DNA of 64,000 bases from a virus (IMGVR_UViG_3300009108_000751:124001-188000), one strand, 5' to 3'. Positions 51,901 to 59,485 are shown, numbered from the stretch's first letter. Notes: generated by a model from the letters alone, not told the origin. Numbers and translations: made by a program.

Positions 51901-52879
51901 GGAGATCATCGAGCATCGTCCTTTCCGCAATCTACGCGAGCTCTTCTTTAATGAGGAGGGTAAGTGGCGTCACTCCAAGGTAAATAAGACCTGCTTCGGT
52001 GCGCTCTGTCAGATTGAGGCTTTCACCTCGCTGCAGGAGTTCCAAGACGGTGACCTTGACAACCATCGCCAGCTCTACCACTTGATCGTTGATAACTACG
52101 AGCAGATCCGAAAGTCGGATGAAGGTAAGAAGAAGTGGTTGGATAAGCTAGAAGCCATCGGTGACAAGAACCGCGAGGAGGTCGATAAGATCATCTCCGT
52201 CTACACCAAGACCAAGATGCCTGAGATGGAGGAAGCCGCTCGATCTCTCGTCCTTGATGCTAATGTGATGGACTGGACTTACATCGATCACTTAGTAGAT
52301 TCCCTCAAGACTATCGAGCACCCTAAACCTCGACGACAGCTCCAGATCGATCGCTGCTTCGAACGGATTGCAAAGAACGGCGATCGTCGTGAAAAGATCC
52401 TTGAGCGCATCGATGCTTTCTTCGATCTAGACGAGGCAATGGGTTCTGTTGCGCACATTGAAGACTGGTCGCGTGATGAGAAGATTCGTCTCTACCAGGA
52501 GATCACGTCTGCTATCAATAATGCGTTGGTCTTTCCTGCCGAGGTGATGAAGCGAATCACCAAGACTGATATGCCCTCTGTCTGTGAGATCCCTGGCGGG
52601 GAGAAGGCTGTTGCTTGGGGTTGCGCCGCCGAGATCCAGAAGAAGACCACCAAGAAGGGTAAAGAGTTCTATCGCCTTCGAATGATCGATGACCAGAACA
52701 GATCTTGCTGGCTTCGAGTATGGGGTAAGTTCTTCGAGTGGGGTGAGGAGCGCGGACAAAAGCTCTACTACGAACCACCCGATTTCTCCTACTGGTTGAT
52801 GGAGGTGGATGTAGATCCTAACTGGGGCGCTTCCACCGCAGCCTTTAAGATGCGCAGGATCCCCCTAGCCGATGATTAA
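48989..52879 (+). CDS. dnaE: DNA polymerase III alpha subunit (family C)
   Basis: A 1296-residue replicative polymerase of bacterial type, close to full-length DnaE (about 1160). The N-terminal PHP domain begins GMHGHDGYSTYDGLG. The catalytic Asp pair is in PDIDSD (Asp497, Asp499) and the third Asp in KFDFLG (Asp663). GPARGSGGGSLVNYLLGI is the nucleotide-binding loop; the C-terminus has an OB-like part with RLRMIDDQNRSCWLRVWG. Insertions at 85-135 are Lys/Asp-rich. G+C rises visibly in about 50.1-51.5 kb, with bacterial-looking codon use. Its 3' end overlaps the next gene. Confidence 0.93.
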   Translation: MSFDDFKKPNRFVGMHGHDGYSTYDGLGYPADHLDFVLENGMDALSITNHGNCNSLPFLWKHGEKLRKQGRNVRTISGCEFYFVPSLKEWEKQYQNHRDRVKAERDAKKQEALSKIDVNKDAEDDEAQGGHVIEDEEASKTYDPDALDWKRRYHLVVTARNLTGLQNLFRLIKRSYKEGFYRFPRIDFEMLKEHGEGLQVSSACLAGIATGTVFKGQAHKKDFEEIMRDLGNLTDRFHDALSPDRFFWEIQFNSLDAQHTTNHYLLEMAKRHNLPLIATADSHYPRPDLWEARELYKKLGWMRDKPTPLPTFDELKCELYPKNAEQMWEEYGRHYTQHDFYNGTEDMVRQAIERTHDLTWNEFEDVWIDSKAKLPNYANPQRSHACYPEPPEDTPFQQLAKLVKAAMIREGLGDKPEYVARVKEEMDDIKFLGFENYFLTMYDVFHLAEKKTLFGPARGSGGGSLVNYLLGITQIDPLPFGLLWSRFLGRHRTSWPDIDSDAGDRDALIDAARVLFGEDAVIPVSNFNTLKLKSIVKDVAKFYQIDFAEVNRITGPLQGEVEPFARDANTEKSVFVLKHDDCMKYSDNYRTFMEKYPHVEKHVSTLFMEQRAIGRHAGGVLIADENELAETMPLIGVRGELQTPWTEGMNFRNLEDNGFIKFDFLGLTLMKDVENCIKRVLRTPDNPQPSFAQIKEYFDEHLNCRYVKQDDPKVWEHSYHHQNFAPGLFQFTAQGARNFCQQAKPDNIEELAAITAIYRPGPLKANVHIKYVEAKNDRDNIVYDHPVIERVLGPTCGFITFQEQFMTLAVELAGFTPGESDKMRKTLVKKSLDTIGKKGSERDQLRKQFVEGAQRLHDLDPKITHALFDKIEFFSLYGFNKSHAVAYAIDSYYAAWLYTYHPKEWIATVLQSENNSPNGLAKTIREVKVLGYKFAPSDINYSGEEWDYNPERKAFVPPLSSIKGVGGKAMEEIIEHRPFRNLRELFFNEEGKWRHSKVNKTCFGALCQIEAFTSLQEFQDGDLDNHRQLYHLIVDNYEQIRKSDEGKKKWLDKLEAIGDKNREEVDKIISVYTKTKMPEMEEAARSLVLDANVMDWTYIDHLVDSLKTIEHPKPRRQLQIDRCFERIAKNGDRREKILERIDAFFDLDEAMGSVAHIEDWSRDEKIRLYQEITSAINNALVFPAEVMKRITKTDMPSVCEIPGGEKAVAWGCAAEIQKKTTKKGKEFYRLRMIDDQNRSCWLRVWGKFFEWGEERGQKLYYEPPDFSYWLMEVDVDPNWGASTAAFKMRRIPLADD

Positions 52880-53075
52880 TCCGGGACAACTTGTCAGAAT
52901 CACAAAGACAGCTGTGCAGGACAGTCGCCATCTAAATAAGTTGGGTGTCTTGCTGAAGGATAATGGTGTGGACGATTGTGGCATTCCAGAAGTATATATT
53001 TTAGTCGATGGTGATAGAATATGGGTATACCCAGACGGATATGAGGTGATTGATGATCAAGTTTCCGATCTCTAA
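52872..53075 (+). CDS. Small SH3-like protein
   Basis: A 67-residue protein, ATG overlapping the dnaE stop. INPGQLVRITKTAV, a GVLLKDNG segment and a VYILVDGDRIWVYPDGYEVID segment give a strand-rich, SH3-like pattern similar in spirit to the two small genes before dnaE. It overlaps the next gene. Confidence 0.55.
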   Translation: MINPGQLVRITKTAVQDSRHLNKLGVLLKDNGVDDCGIPEVYILVDGDRIWVYPDGYEVIDDQVSDL

Positions 53076-53961
53076 GGTCGTTCTAGAGGGTTGCGACCTA
53101 AGTGGCAAGACCTCGCTCTATAACTCCATTCATAAGCGATCTGGATTCCGATGGAACATTGATGATAGGTCATCTTTGTCAATGTGCGTCTACGCTAATC
53201 AATATGATCGGGATGATTACTACCTTAGAAAGAACCTCACGATGGAGCTATCTAACCTGAACAATCACTTTGTTCTTCTCCATCCTGACCTGGACGTGAT
53301 TCATAACAGATATCTCGACCGAGGAGATGAGTTCCAGGATGTCGACTCTCTGATCGACCTGCACACAAGGTTCAGCAAGGAGTTTGAAAAGATCTGCATG
53401 TTACCTAACGTTCATGCCTTCACTTCAGGGACGCTGAAGGACCAGGCCGATCGATTGATGAGTAACTTCTCTGACTGGGAAGCAAGGACACCTGAACAGA
53501 TCGGTCGTTTGGCCTATGAGTTCGCCAAGTTCAGCCCGAACCGTGAGTGCACAACGATGCAGTTCCACTTCTACGATGACGGAACCTTTGAGGAGGTGAA
53601 TGACAATATTGAATTTACTCCTGGCGAGGAAGTGTACTACGCTCGAATCAGAGGCAAACTGATCGGAAAGATAGAAGATGAGCTTCGCGGCCGAAACCCT
53701 TATAAGCGCAAGGAGACAGACCAGTCACGAAGGTTTGTGTTCTCCGGAGAGGAATGCATCTCCTTCATCCAGGTTCTCGTTCGGGATGGTTTGATGGATG
53801 TCCACGCTGTATTTCGAAGTTCTGATACAGAGCGCAAGACAGCCACCGACATTCAGCTAATCCATTACCTAGGCAGAGAGGCCTTTAGGTTGCTCAGATT
53901 GAACCCAGATGAATATAAAGTTCGCTTCCGGTTTAACATAAACAGTGCTCACGTACTTTAA
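53053..53961 (+). CDS. P-loop kinase fused to a thymidylate synthase-like domain
   Basis: A 302-residue protein; ATG 53053 with GAGG is preferred. Residues 1-150 are a P-loop domain: VVLEGCDLSGKTSLYNSI (GxxxxGKT) and a DRGDEFQDVDSLIDLHTRF lid, like thymidylate kinases. The C-terminal half (about 160-302) ends in LMDVHAVFRSSDTERKTATDIQLIHYL and RFRFNINSAHVL, the RSxD and C-terminal His/Tyr-like pattern of thymidylate synthases and dUMP/dCMP hydroxymethylases, but lacks the catalytic Cys part. It may be a nucleotide-modifying or base-hypermodification factor. Confidence 0.6.
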   Translation: MIKFPISKVVLEGCDLSGKTSLYNSIHKRSGFRWNIDDRSSLSMCVYANQYDRDDYYLRKNLTMELSNLNNHFVLLHPDLDVIHNRYLDRGDEFQDVDSLIDLHTRFSKEFEKICMLPNVHAFTSGTLKDQADRLMSNFSDWEARTPEQIGRLAYEFAKFSPNRECTTMQFHFYDDGTFEEVNDNIEFTPGEEVYYARIRGKLIGKIEDELRGRNPYKRKETDQSRRFVFSGEECISFIQVLVRDGLMDVHAVFRSSDTERKTATDIQLIHYLGREAFRLLRLNPDEYKVRFRFNINSAHVL

Positions 53962-53963
53962 TC

Positions 53964-53992
53964 TTAAACAAATCAAAATTTTTATCTAGAAT
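53964..53992 (+). promoter_or_regulatory. Sigma70-like promoter
   Basis: TTAAACAAA (53964-53972), 14 bases, TAGAAT (53987-53992), before the lipoprotein gene at 54038. Confidence 0.5.
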
Positions 53993-54037
53993 ACCTTATC
54001 ATTAACTTACGTTCAAGGCACAGAAAGGAAAATAATA

Positions 54038-54382
54038 ATGCGCCTAGCACTAGTAACAATGTTCGCAATCGGTCTGATGGGTTGTCCCGACGACAAGGCA
54101 GCCACCACGGCTGCTGCAACCACCACAACCGGTACCGCCACAATGGCAACTGGTAATGAAGGTACGACTAATACGGAGACCACTGAGGGAACCGAAACGA
54201 ATACCGAAAATACCAACAACACTGGTAGCACCACCAATACAGAAGGTGCTGCTACTGAGACCAATGCAGCCGCGGCCAACGAAGCTGCTGCAGCAGCACC
54301 AACCACGGCAACGGAGGAAACTCCTGCCGCAACGAACACCAACACCGATGAGACGAAAACTACTAACAATAGTAACGACTAA
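54038..54382 (+). CDS. Thr/Ala/Asn-rich lipoprotein
   Basis: A 114-residue predicted lipoprotein. RLALVTMFAIGLMGC is a lipoprotein signal with lipobox LMGC and Cys16. Almost all the mature part is Thr, Ala, Asn and Glu (TTAAATTTTG, NTENTNNTGS and similar), low complexity and likely extended on the cell surface. Such chains can be glycosylated or mask receptors. Its own promoter and terminator isolate it, so it may be expressed early and strongly. Confidence 0.75.
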   Translation: MRLALVTMFAIGLMGCPDDKAATTAAATTTTGTATMATGNEGTTNTETTEGTETNTENTNNTGSTTNTEGAATETNAAAANEAAAAAPTTATEETPAATNTNTDETKTTNNSND

Positions 54383-54404
54383 TCAAATCGATTTTGGTAA
54401 TCGT

Positions 54405-54432
54405 GAAGGGGGCCTCTGTGCCCCCTTCTTTA
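54405..54432 (+). terminator. Rho-independent terminator
   Basis: Nine-base stem GAAGGGGGC / GCCCCCTTC with a 6-base loop, followed by a T-rich run. It ends the lipoprotein transcript. Confidence 0.85.
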
Positions 54433-54445
54433 TTTGGAGACAAAA

Positions 54446-55375
54446 ATGACAAGACATGCGCTGGTGACGGGAGCCGCTGGGTTTATAGGATCTAATCTTT
54501 GCCGCAAGCTTTTGCAAGAAGGCTGGAAGGTTACAGGAGTAGACGATCTGAGCAGCGGCCATCTTGAGCTTGTCCAGGGATTAAAAGGGCTGACATTGGT
54601 CGTAAATGACTTCGCTTCTGAACCCATTGTAGAAGCTGTGGAGTCAGGAGACTTTGACGTAGTATTTCACGTCGCCGCAGTGCCACGCGTAAGCTATTCA
54701 GTCGAAAATCCATCAGATACAACTCTTAATAACGTGGCTAAGACAGTAAAGTTAATGGAGTCTTGCAGGGGAAAGATCGATAGGTTTGTATTCTCTTCGT
54801 CTTCGTCAGTCTACGGGGGCGCCGAAGTAATGCCCACACCTATAGATCAGCCTCGAGATCCAAAGTCTCCTTATGCTTGGCAGAAGTCTTCTGTAGAAGA
54901 TCTGCTTAGAATGTTTGGTAATCTATACGATTTCGACTCCGTGTGCCTGCGCTACTTTAATGTGTTTGGACCTAATCAATACGGTGACTCACCCTACTCC
55001 ACAGCCATCTCCGCATGGTGTCACGCTGTAAAAGAAGGATTACCTCTTCGAAAAGACGGCACAGGTGAACAGAGTCGTGATATGTGCTATGTTGACAATG
55101 TTGTAGATGTTAATATACGAGCAGCCAACCACGAAGGTGCACTTAAAGGTGAGGCTTTCAACGTCGCATGCGGTGATCGAACTAGCAACAATGAGATCTT
55201 GGCTGCTTTCGAGTCCCGATTTGGAGATATCGACGTAAAGCAGGCTCCATTTCGACCCGGAGATGTCATGCACACTCAGGCAGATATTTCCGAGACAGAA
55301 AGAGTATTTGGTTACAAGCCCCTTGTAAGATTTTGGGACGGTCTTGAAAAGACGTTTGACTGGTGGGGAATATAG
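54446..55375 (+). CDS. NAD-dependent UDP-sugar epimerase, GalE-like
   Basis: A 309-residue extended SDR starting at ATG 54446 (GGAGA upstream; the frame opens at 54434). ALVTGAAGFIGSNL gives GxxGxxG, FHVAAVPRVSYSVENP, SSSSSVYGG and YAWQKSS the catalytic Tyr-x-x-x-Lys, and RYFNVFGPNQ is the standard GalE-type block. It should epimerise a UDP-hexose. The second such enzyme in the window (see 43212). Confidence 0.86.
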   Translation: MTRHALVTGAAGFIGSNLCRKLLQEGWKVTGVDDLSSGHLELVQGLKGLTLVVNDFASEPIVEAVESGDFDVVFHVAAVPRVSYSVENPSDTTLNNVAKTVKLMESCRGKIDRFVFSSSSSVYGGAEVMPTPIDQPRDPKSPYAWQKSSVEDLLRMFGNLYDFDSVCLRYFNVFGPNQYGDSPYSTAISAWCHAVKEGLPLRKDGTGEQSRDMCYVDNVVDVNIRAANHEGALKGEAFNVACGDRTSNNEILAAFESRFGDIDVKQAPFRPGDVMHTQADISETERVFGYKPLVRFWDGLEKTFDWWGI

Positions 55376-55386
55376 CAGTAGACCAT

Positions 55387-55396
55387 CATATTTATT
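55387..55396 (+). promoter_or_regulatory. Candidate late promoter
   Basis: CATATTTATT, 26 bases before ATG 55423. Confidence 0.55.
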
Positions 55397-55410
55397 CCTG
55401 ATAGTGCACC

Positions 55411-55462
55411 CGGAGTGTTTTTATGAATCTCACTGAAAATGATTTACGCCTTCTGGTTCGCA
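55411..55462 (+). repeat. 52-bp near-repeat of RBS and tag codons, copy 1
   Basis: Matches 56098-56149 with three mismatches. The unit covers CGGAGTG, the spacer, the ATG and the first tag codons of two otherwise unrelated genes. Confidence 0.9.
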
Positions 55463-56049
55463 GTATTCTACGGGAAGAATCAGCAAAACCTGGCCCGTCC
55501 AGCGTGAACAAAGCAGATTTTTATCAGAAGCTCCCTGTGGAGAAGCAAGATGATCTGCAAAAAGCTGTCGATAAGTTTGCTAAAGCACAAGTCCCCACGC
55601 TTGTCAATGTCGCAAAAAACATGTCAGGAAAGTCAGGTAAAAAAAGCTCAGAAGTACTCGCATCTTTTCTAAAAAATCCTACGCTTAAAATTCCTCCAAT
55701 GAAGCTAGGAAGAAATTTAAAACTAGGTGGTGAGTTTGGAGCTGGTAATAATTCAAAAGTAAAAGCTGTCGTTGAAAAGGGAAAGCTCAAAGGGTTTACG
55801 TTCTCAGGCGAGCTTGGCCCAGGCTTGGAAATTAAAAATGTTTTCGTACAGACCCCTACGATCTCTCTCAGCAAAGAAGCGACAGCCGAGCTAGACATGG
55901 GTCTAACGCAGGACATGGCTAGCGCAAAAGCAGGCCTAAACTATAAGATTCCAGGCGGATCTATAACAGGTGCAGCAGCAGGAAATATAGCTCTCGATTC
56001 ATCCAAGTCCGATTATGAATTCTCTATTGGCTTAAGCAAGAAGTTCTAA
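55423..56049 (+). CDS. Tagged, strand-rich protein
   Basis: A 208-residue protein. Residues 1-19 (MNLTENDLRLLVRSILREE) are the tag shared with the next gene, with an L-R-E tripeptide. Next comes a Lys/Ala-rich helical part, then from about residue 95 a Gly, Ser and Ala-rich run of short amphipathic strands ending in a Phe, like a small barrel or fibre-type fold. There is no signal peptide. The tag and late promoter suggest a packaged virion protein. No family is recognised. Confidence 0.6.
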   Translation: MNLTENDLRLLVRSILREESAKPGPSSVNKADFYQKLPVEKQDDLQKAVDKFAKAQVPTLVNVAKNMSGKSGKKSSEVLASFLKNPTLKIPPMKLGRNLKLGGEFGAGNNSKVKAVVEKGKLKGFTFSGELGPGLEIKNVFVQTPTISLSKEATAELDMGLTQDMASAKAGLNYKIPGGSITGAAAGNIALDSSKSDYEFSIGLSKKF

Positions 56050-56076
56050 AATGAGAAAATCTACAGGAATTTGTTG

Positions 56077-56086
56077 CATATCTATT
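56077..56086 (+). promoter_or_regulatory. Candidate late promoter
   Basis: CATATCTATT, overlapping an ATCTATT-AA-AATAGAT dyad, 23 bases before ATG 56110. Confidence 0.45.
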
Positions 56087-56097
56087 AAAATAGATCA

Positions 56098-56149
56098 CGG
56101 AGTGTTTTTATGAAGCTCACTGAAAACGATTTACGCCTTCTGATTCGCA
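56098..56149 (+). repeat. 52-bp near-repeat of RBS and tag codons, copy 2
   Basis: Matches 55411-55462 with three mismatches, offset 687. Confidence 0.9.
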
Positions 56150-57516
56150 ACATCCTGCGCGAGCAGGACGAAGAAGAAGTTGAAGAAGAAACCGAAGAAG
56201 AGGCTGAGGCCGAAGAAGCGGTCGTTGAACCCGAAGTCAAAGAACCCGAGGTTGATCCTGAGCTCCAGTCCCTAGCAAAGGAATATGAAGACGCAAGTTC
56301 ATTTAAAGCGAAAGCTGAGGCTATAGCTAATATCTTGCGTCGCCCTGAGTTCTTTGGAACTGATATCGTAGGGCCCACCAAAGGGAAGCAGGTAAAAGGC
56401 AAGAATTCCATGCGGTTCGGAGTAGGTGCAGGTGCAAAAGACAAGCATGATTTTAAAGACATCGCTGATAAGATCTATGCTGTCTTGGCTCCAGAAAAAG
56501 TAAATCCAGTTCGCGTGTTCGGTCCCGATACTGGCCCCAATGAGAGCGGAACTTACACATCTTATGTTCTTCCTGACCTGGACAACCTAATGTTCACGTT
56601 CGGAGGAGCAGGTGAGACATCTGGACAACGCAAAGGTGGCTACGAATATGAGATGAACGTGATCTTCCCGAACCTGAAGGATGCAGGTTTAGAAGCAGAG
56701 CTTGGCGCAGATAATACAATCTCAGATGTTTACGTTGTGACTAAGGATGGCAAGCTTGGTATTGAGGTAAAACTCCCTGACGCACAGCTCGGTGAACCCA
56801 CACTCAAGTATAATATTAAAGATAAATCTTTCTTCCCGTCAGTTGAGAAGGGCATTAACGTAGATGTAGCTAATCTGATCAATGCTGACGACACAAGCAC
56901 AGACGCTTATAACCGAATGGTGATTATTCGTGATAAGGTCAACACACAAAGATCAGCTGACGGAGAAGATTCTGAGCTTTCACCCTTCCAGGACATTATC
57001 GATAAGATCACTAGAGCCGAGTATGACCAGATTGTTAAGCCTGCCCTGCGCGCAGACACAGAAGCAGGAAGTGATATCAGCGGAGTGAAGATCGGTGAGT
57101 TTAAGATCGGTTCTGACCGCATGAGGGACTACTACCTTGGAAAGAAAGCAGGCCTAGTTCAAGTGAAGGGTAAGGGACTCTATCATTTGCATCCGGATTT
57201 TGAGATCAAGATTAAAGACGAGGATGGCAACGAGAAGAGAACCATCCTCTTCGACTTCAGTGATCAAGTCTCAGGCGGAGTCCAGTTTCGAAACATGAAG
57301 GGCAACCGATATGGCATCAGATCAGACACAAGAAGTGCTCCTCTTAAAAAGATCCGACAGTCCCCCATCGATCTTGACAGCGAAGCTGACAGAGAGGCAT
57401 TCGCAGCAGTTGTGCCTGACATGACCTTTCCAGATCCAAAATCTTTGATGGATGACAAATCCCTAGCAGAGTCAGTTCAAAACCGCTGGCAACTTTTGGC
57501 CGGCATAAAAGAATAA
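56110..57516 (+). CDS. Tagged PD-(D/E)XK nuclease-like protein
   Basis: A 468-residue protein. Residues 1-18 repeat the tag (MKLTENDLRLLIRNILRE). Residues 19-50 are almost all Glu/Asp. In the middle, SDVYVV (Asp206) is followed after 12 residues by GIEVKL (Glu219 and Lys221), a D-x(n)-E-x-K arrangement like the PD-(D/E)XK nuclease fold, with E-rich helices before it. The C-terminal part is strand-rich (KIGEFKIGSDRMRDYYLG, LHPDFEIKI). It could be a DNA nuclease carried in the virion. The nuclease call is a motif reading. Confidence 0.55.
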   Translation: MKLTENDLRLLIRNILREQDEEEVEEETEEEAEAEEAVVEPEVKEPEVDPELQSLAKEYEDASSFKAKAEAIANILRRPEFFGTDIVGPTKGKQVKGKNSMRFGVGAGAKDKHDFKDIADKIYAVLAPEKVNPVRVFGPDTGPNESGTYTSYVLPDLDNLMFTFGGAGETSGQRKGGYEYEMNVIFPNLKDAGLEAELGADNTISDVYVVTKDGKLGIEVKLPDAQLGEPTLKYNIKDKSFFPSVEKGINVDVANLINADDTSTDAYNRMVIIRDKVNTQRSADGEDSELSPFQDIIDKITRAEYDQIVKPALRADTEAGSDISGVKIGEFKIGSDRMRDYYLGKKAGLVQVKGKGLYHLHPDFEIKIKDEDGNEKRTILFDFSDQVSGGVQFRNMKGNRYGIRSDTRSAPLKKIRQSPIDLDSEADREAFAAVVPDMTFPDPKSLMDDKSLAESVQNRWQLLAGIKE

Positions 57517-57539
57517 ATTTCACCGCGTTGTGTTATAAT
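57511..57539 (+). promoter_or_regulatory. Sigma70-like promoter (guaB)
   Basis: GAATAAATT (57511-57519), 14 bases, TATAAT (57534-57539), overlapping the previous stop. GTG 57563 follows with CGGAGAG. Confidence 0.6.
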
Positions 57540-57562
57540 CCATAGTAAGCAACGGAGAGAGC

Positions 57563-58588
57563 GTGAAGATCCCTGAAACACTATCCTACGACGACGTGCT
57601 ACTGGTTCCGCAATACAGCGAAATCAGATCCCGCGAGGAGTGCGACACTTCCACAGTGCTCGGACCTGGTGTGGAGCTAAAGATACCGATCATCTCATCC
57701 TGCATGGACACTGTGACAGAGGCAGAGATGGCAGCGGTACTGGCTAGGATGGGTGGATTAGGCATCATTCACCGCTACAACACACCCAAAGATCAGGCTG
57801 AGCTCGTGAGGAGAGCAGTTGAGCATGCAGAGGGTGGCCCCGTTGCTGCAGCTATTGGAGTGACAGGTGACTATTTCAAACGCGCAAGCTTACTACTGGA
57901 TGCTGGAGCCTCTGCTCTTTGTGTCGATGTGGCACACGGCCACCATATCCTTGTGAAAGAGGTGCTGGAGGAGCTACGTGCAACTCACGGAGAAGAGCTC
58001 TGCATCATCGCAGGAAACGTGGCAACCAAGCAAGGCATTAATGACTTAGCAGATTGGGGAGCAAATGCCGTACGATGCAACATTGGTGGAGGCTCTATAT
58101 GCAGCACTCGAATCCAAACGGGACACGGTGTTCCGGGCTTTGAGACGATTTTACGATGCTACCAGACAGACCGGAACGTAGCGATCATTGCTGATGGCGG
58201 CATTCGAAACAGCGGCGATATCGTTAAGTCCATTGCTGCAGGATCTGACTGCGTGATGCTAGGCTCTCTTCTTTCTGGAACTGATGAGTCACCCGGTGAT
58301 TTCGTGTATGTTAACGGAGAAAAGCGCAAGGTCTATAGAGGCATGGCTAGCCAAGAAGCACAGTTCGACTGGCGAGGAAGAGCTAGCAGTCTAGAAGGTG
58401 TATCCGCCACTGTACCTTACAAAGGATCTGCCGATTTAATACTTAATAATCTGGTGCAAGGTTTGCGGAGCGGCATGTCTTATTCCGGGGCAAGAACTCT
58501 CAAGGAGTTGCAGCACCGCGCACAATTTATCAAGCAGACTTCTGCAGGAGAGACCGAAAGTGGAACGCATATTCTCTCTAATCGTTAA
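57563..58588 (+). CDS. guaB: IMP dehydrogenase / GMP reductase family enzyme
   Basis: A 341-residue TIM-barrel oxidoreductase on purine nucleotides. [10 protein letters not shown] at the start, [29 protein letters not shown] with the catalytic Cys180, and the [11 protein letters not shown] flap are all present. No CBS domains are seen. The length fits GMP reductase or a CBS-less IMPDH; the flap and ending are closer to IMPDH. It raises guanine nucleotides for phage DNA or RNA. GTG start. Confidence 0.87.
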   Translation: MKIPETLSYDDVLLVPQYSEIRSREECDTSTVLGPGVELKIPIISSCMDTVTEAEMAAVLARMGGLGIIHRYNTPKDQAELVRRAVEHAEGGPVAAAIGVTGDYFKRASLLLDAGASALCVDVAHGHHILVKEVLEELRATHGEELCIIAGNVATKQGINDLADWGANAVRCNIGGGSICSTRIQTGHGVPGFETILRCYQTDRNVAIIADGGIRNSGDIVKSIAAGSDCVMLGSLLSGTDESPGDFVYVNGEKRKVYRGMASQEAQFDWRGRASSLEGVSATVPYKGSADLILNNLVQGLRSGMSYSGARTLKELQHRAQFIKQTSAGETESGTHILSNR

Positions 58589-59291
58589 AGTAATCTTGCA
58601 AGCACTGGGTTCAAGCATGAAGCCCACACCTGATCCGGAGCCTGAAGAACCCGTACAGGTAAAGGAAGAACTCACGCCTGAACCCGTCAAGGAGAAGAAA
58701 GTGACACATCAAAAGAAGTATTTGTGGCTGTTAGACAATGGACACGGAGAGACAACGCCCGGTAAGAGATCACCGAAGTTCGATGATGGAACGCGGATGT
58801 TTGAATACGAGTTCAATCGTGCTGTTGTGGCAAGGATTAAGAATCGACTTGATGAGATAGGTGTGGCTTACCTCGACCTTGTTCCAGGGGACAGCGACGT
58901 ATCTCTGAGTGACCGTGTGTCCCTAGCTAAATCTTGTGATGATCAAGGCCTTGAAAAGGTTTACATCTCAGTGCACGGCAATGCAGCAACTGATGATTGG
59001 TCATCTGCGAATGGCATCGAAACCTTCTGTTACCCAGGATCTACCACGGGTCATAGGCTTGGTGATGTGTTCCAGAAACACTTGATCGACCAGACGGGGT
59101 GGAGAGATAGAGGGGTAAAAGAAGCCAAGTTCTATGTGCTTCGAAAAACTACTATGCCAGCTATCTTAACTGAAAACGGATTCTTTAGCAATAAACAACA
59201 ATGTGAACAAATGCTCTCGGCAGAGTATAGAGATAAGATAGCCGAAGCACACGTTCAAGCTATCCTCGAAATAGAAAAGGACAGTATCTAA
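58560..59291 (+). CDS. N-acetylmuramoyl-L-alanine amidase (endolysin)
   Basis: A 243-residue cell wall amidase. Residues 4-20 ([16 protein letters not shown]) form an N-terminal membrane or signal-anchor segment, then a Pro/Glu/Lys-rich linker to 50. The Amidase_3 zinc site is visible: His62 in NGHG, Glu84, His139 in SVHGN and catalytic Glu205 in LTENGFFS. A signal-anchored endolysin would be exported without a holin and activated later. It overlaps guaB by 29 bases. Confidence 0.85.
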   Translation: MERIFSLIVKVILQALGSSMKPTPDPEPEEPVQVKEELTPEPVKEKKVTHQKKYLWLLDNGHGETTPGKRSPKFDDGTRMFEYEFNRAVVARIKNRLDEIGVAYLDLVPGDSDVSLSDRVSLAKSCDDQGLEKVYISVHGNAATDDWSSANGIETFCYPGSTTGHRLGDVFQKHLIDQTGWRDRGVKEAKFYVLRKTTMPAILTENGFFSNKQQCEQMLSAEYRDKIAEAHVQAILEIEKDSI

Positions 59292-59485
59292 TGATCGAGA
59301 TCGACAATGTAAACATCCTGCGGATCGCTATTGCCAAGTTTTTGGCAGGCTTTCCTGAGAAGACGATTAATCTTCACTCGCACGCAGCGATAAAGATCCT
59401 CTCCGGTGAACTTTCTGAGCATCTAAAATCTGAGTTCAGCTCCGATAGCGTCGAGCAGCTCCAGTTTGATTTTGACGGTGAGTAG
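59291..59485 (+). CDS. Small uncharacterised protein
   Basis: A 64-residue acidic protein, ATG overlapping the amidase stop. Residues 8-25 (NILRIAIAKFLAGF) form an amphipathic helix, and the end is QLQFDFDGE. No family recognised. Flanked by amidase and thymidine kinase in one operon. Confidence 0.6.
   Translation: MIEIDNVNILRIAIAKFLAGFPEKTINLHSHAAIKILSGELSEHLKSEFSSDSVEQLQFDFDGE

Noticed and set aside
54013-54369. Val/Ala-rich minus-strand frame opposite the Thr-rich lipoprotein
   Set aside because: Complement of Thr/Ala low-complexity codons; the + strand has the lipobox, promoter and terminator.
54156-54449. Overlapping + strand frame in the lipoprotein gene
   Set aside because: Low-complexity out-of-frame reading without a start signal.
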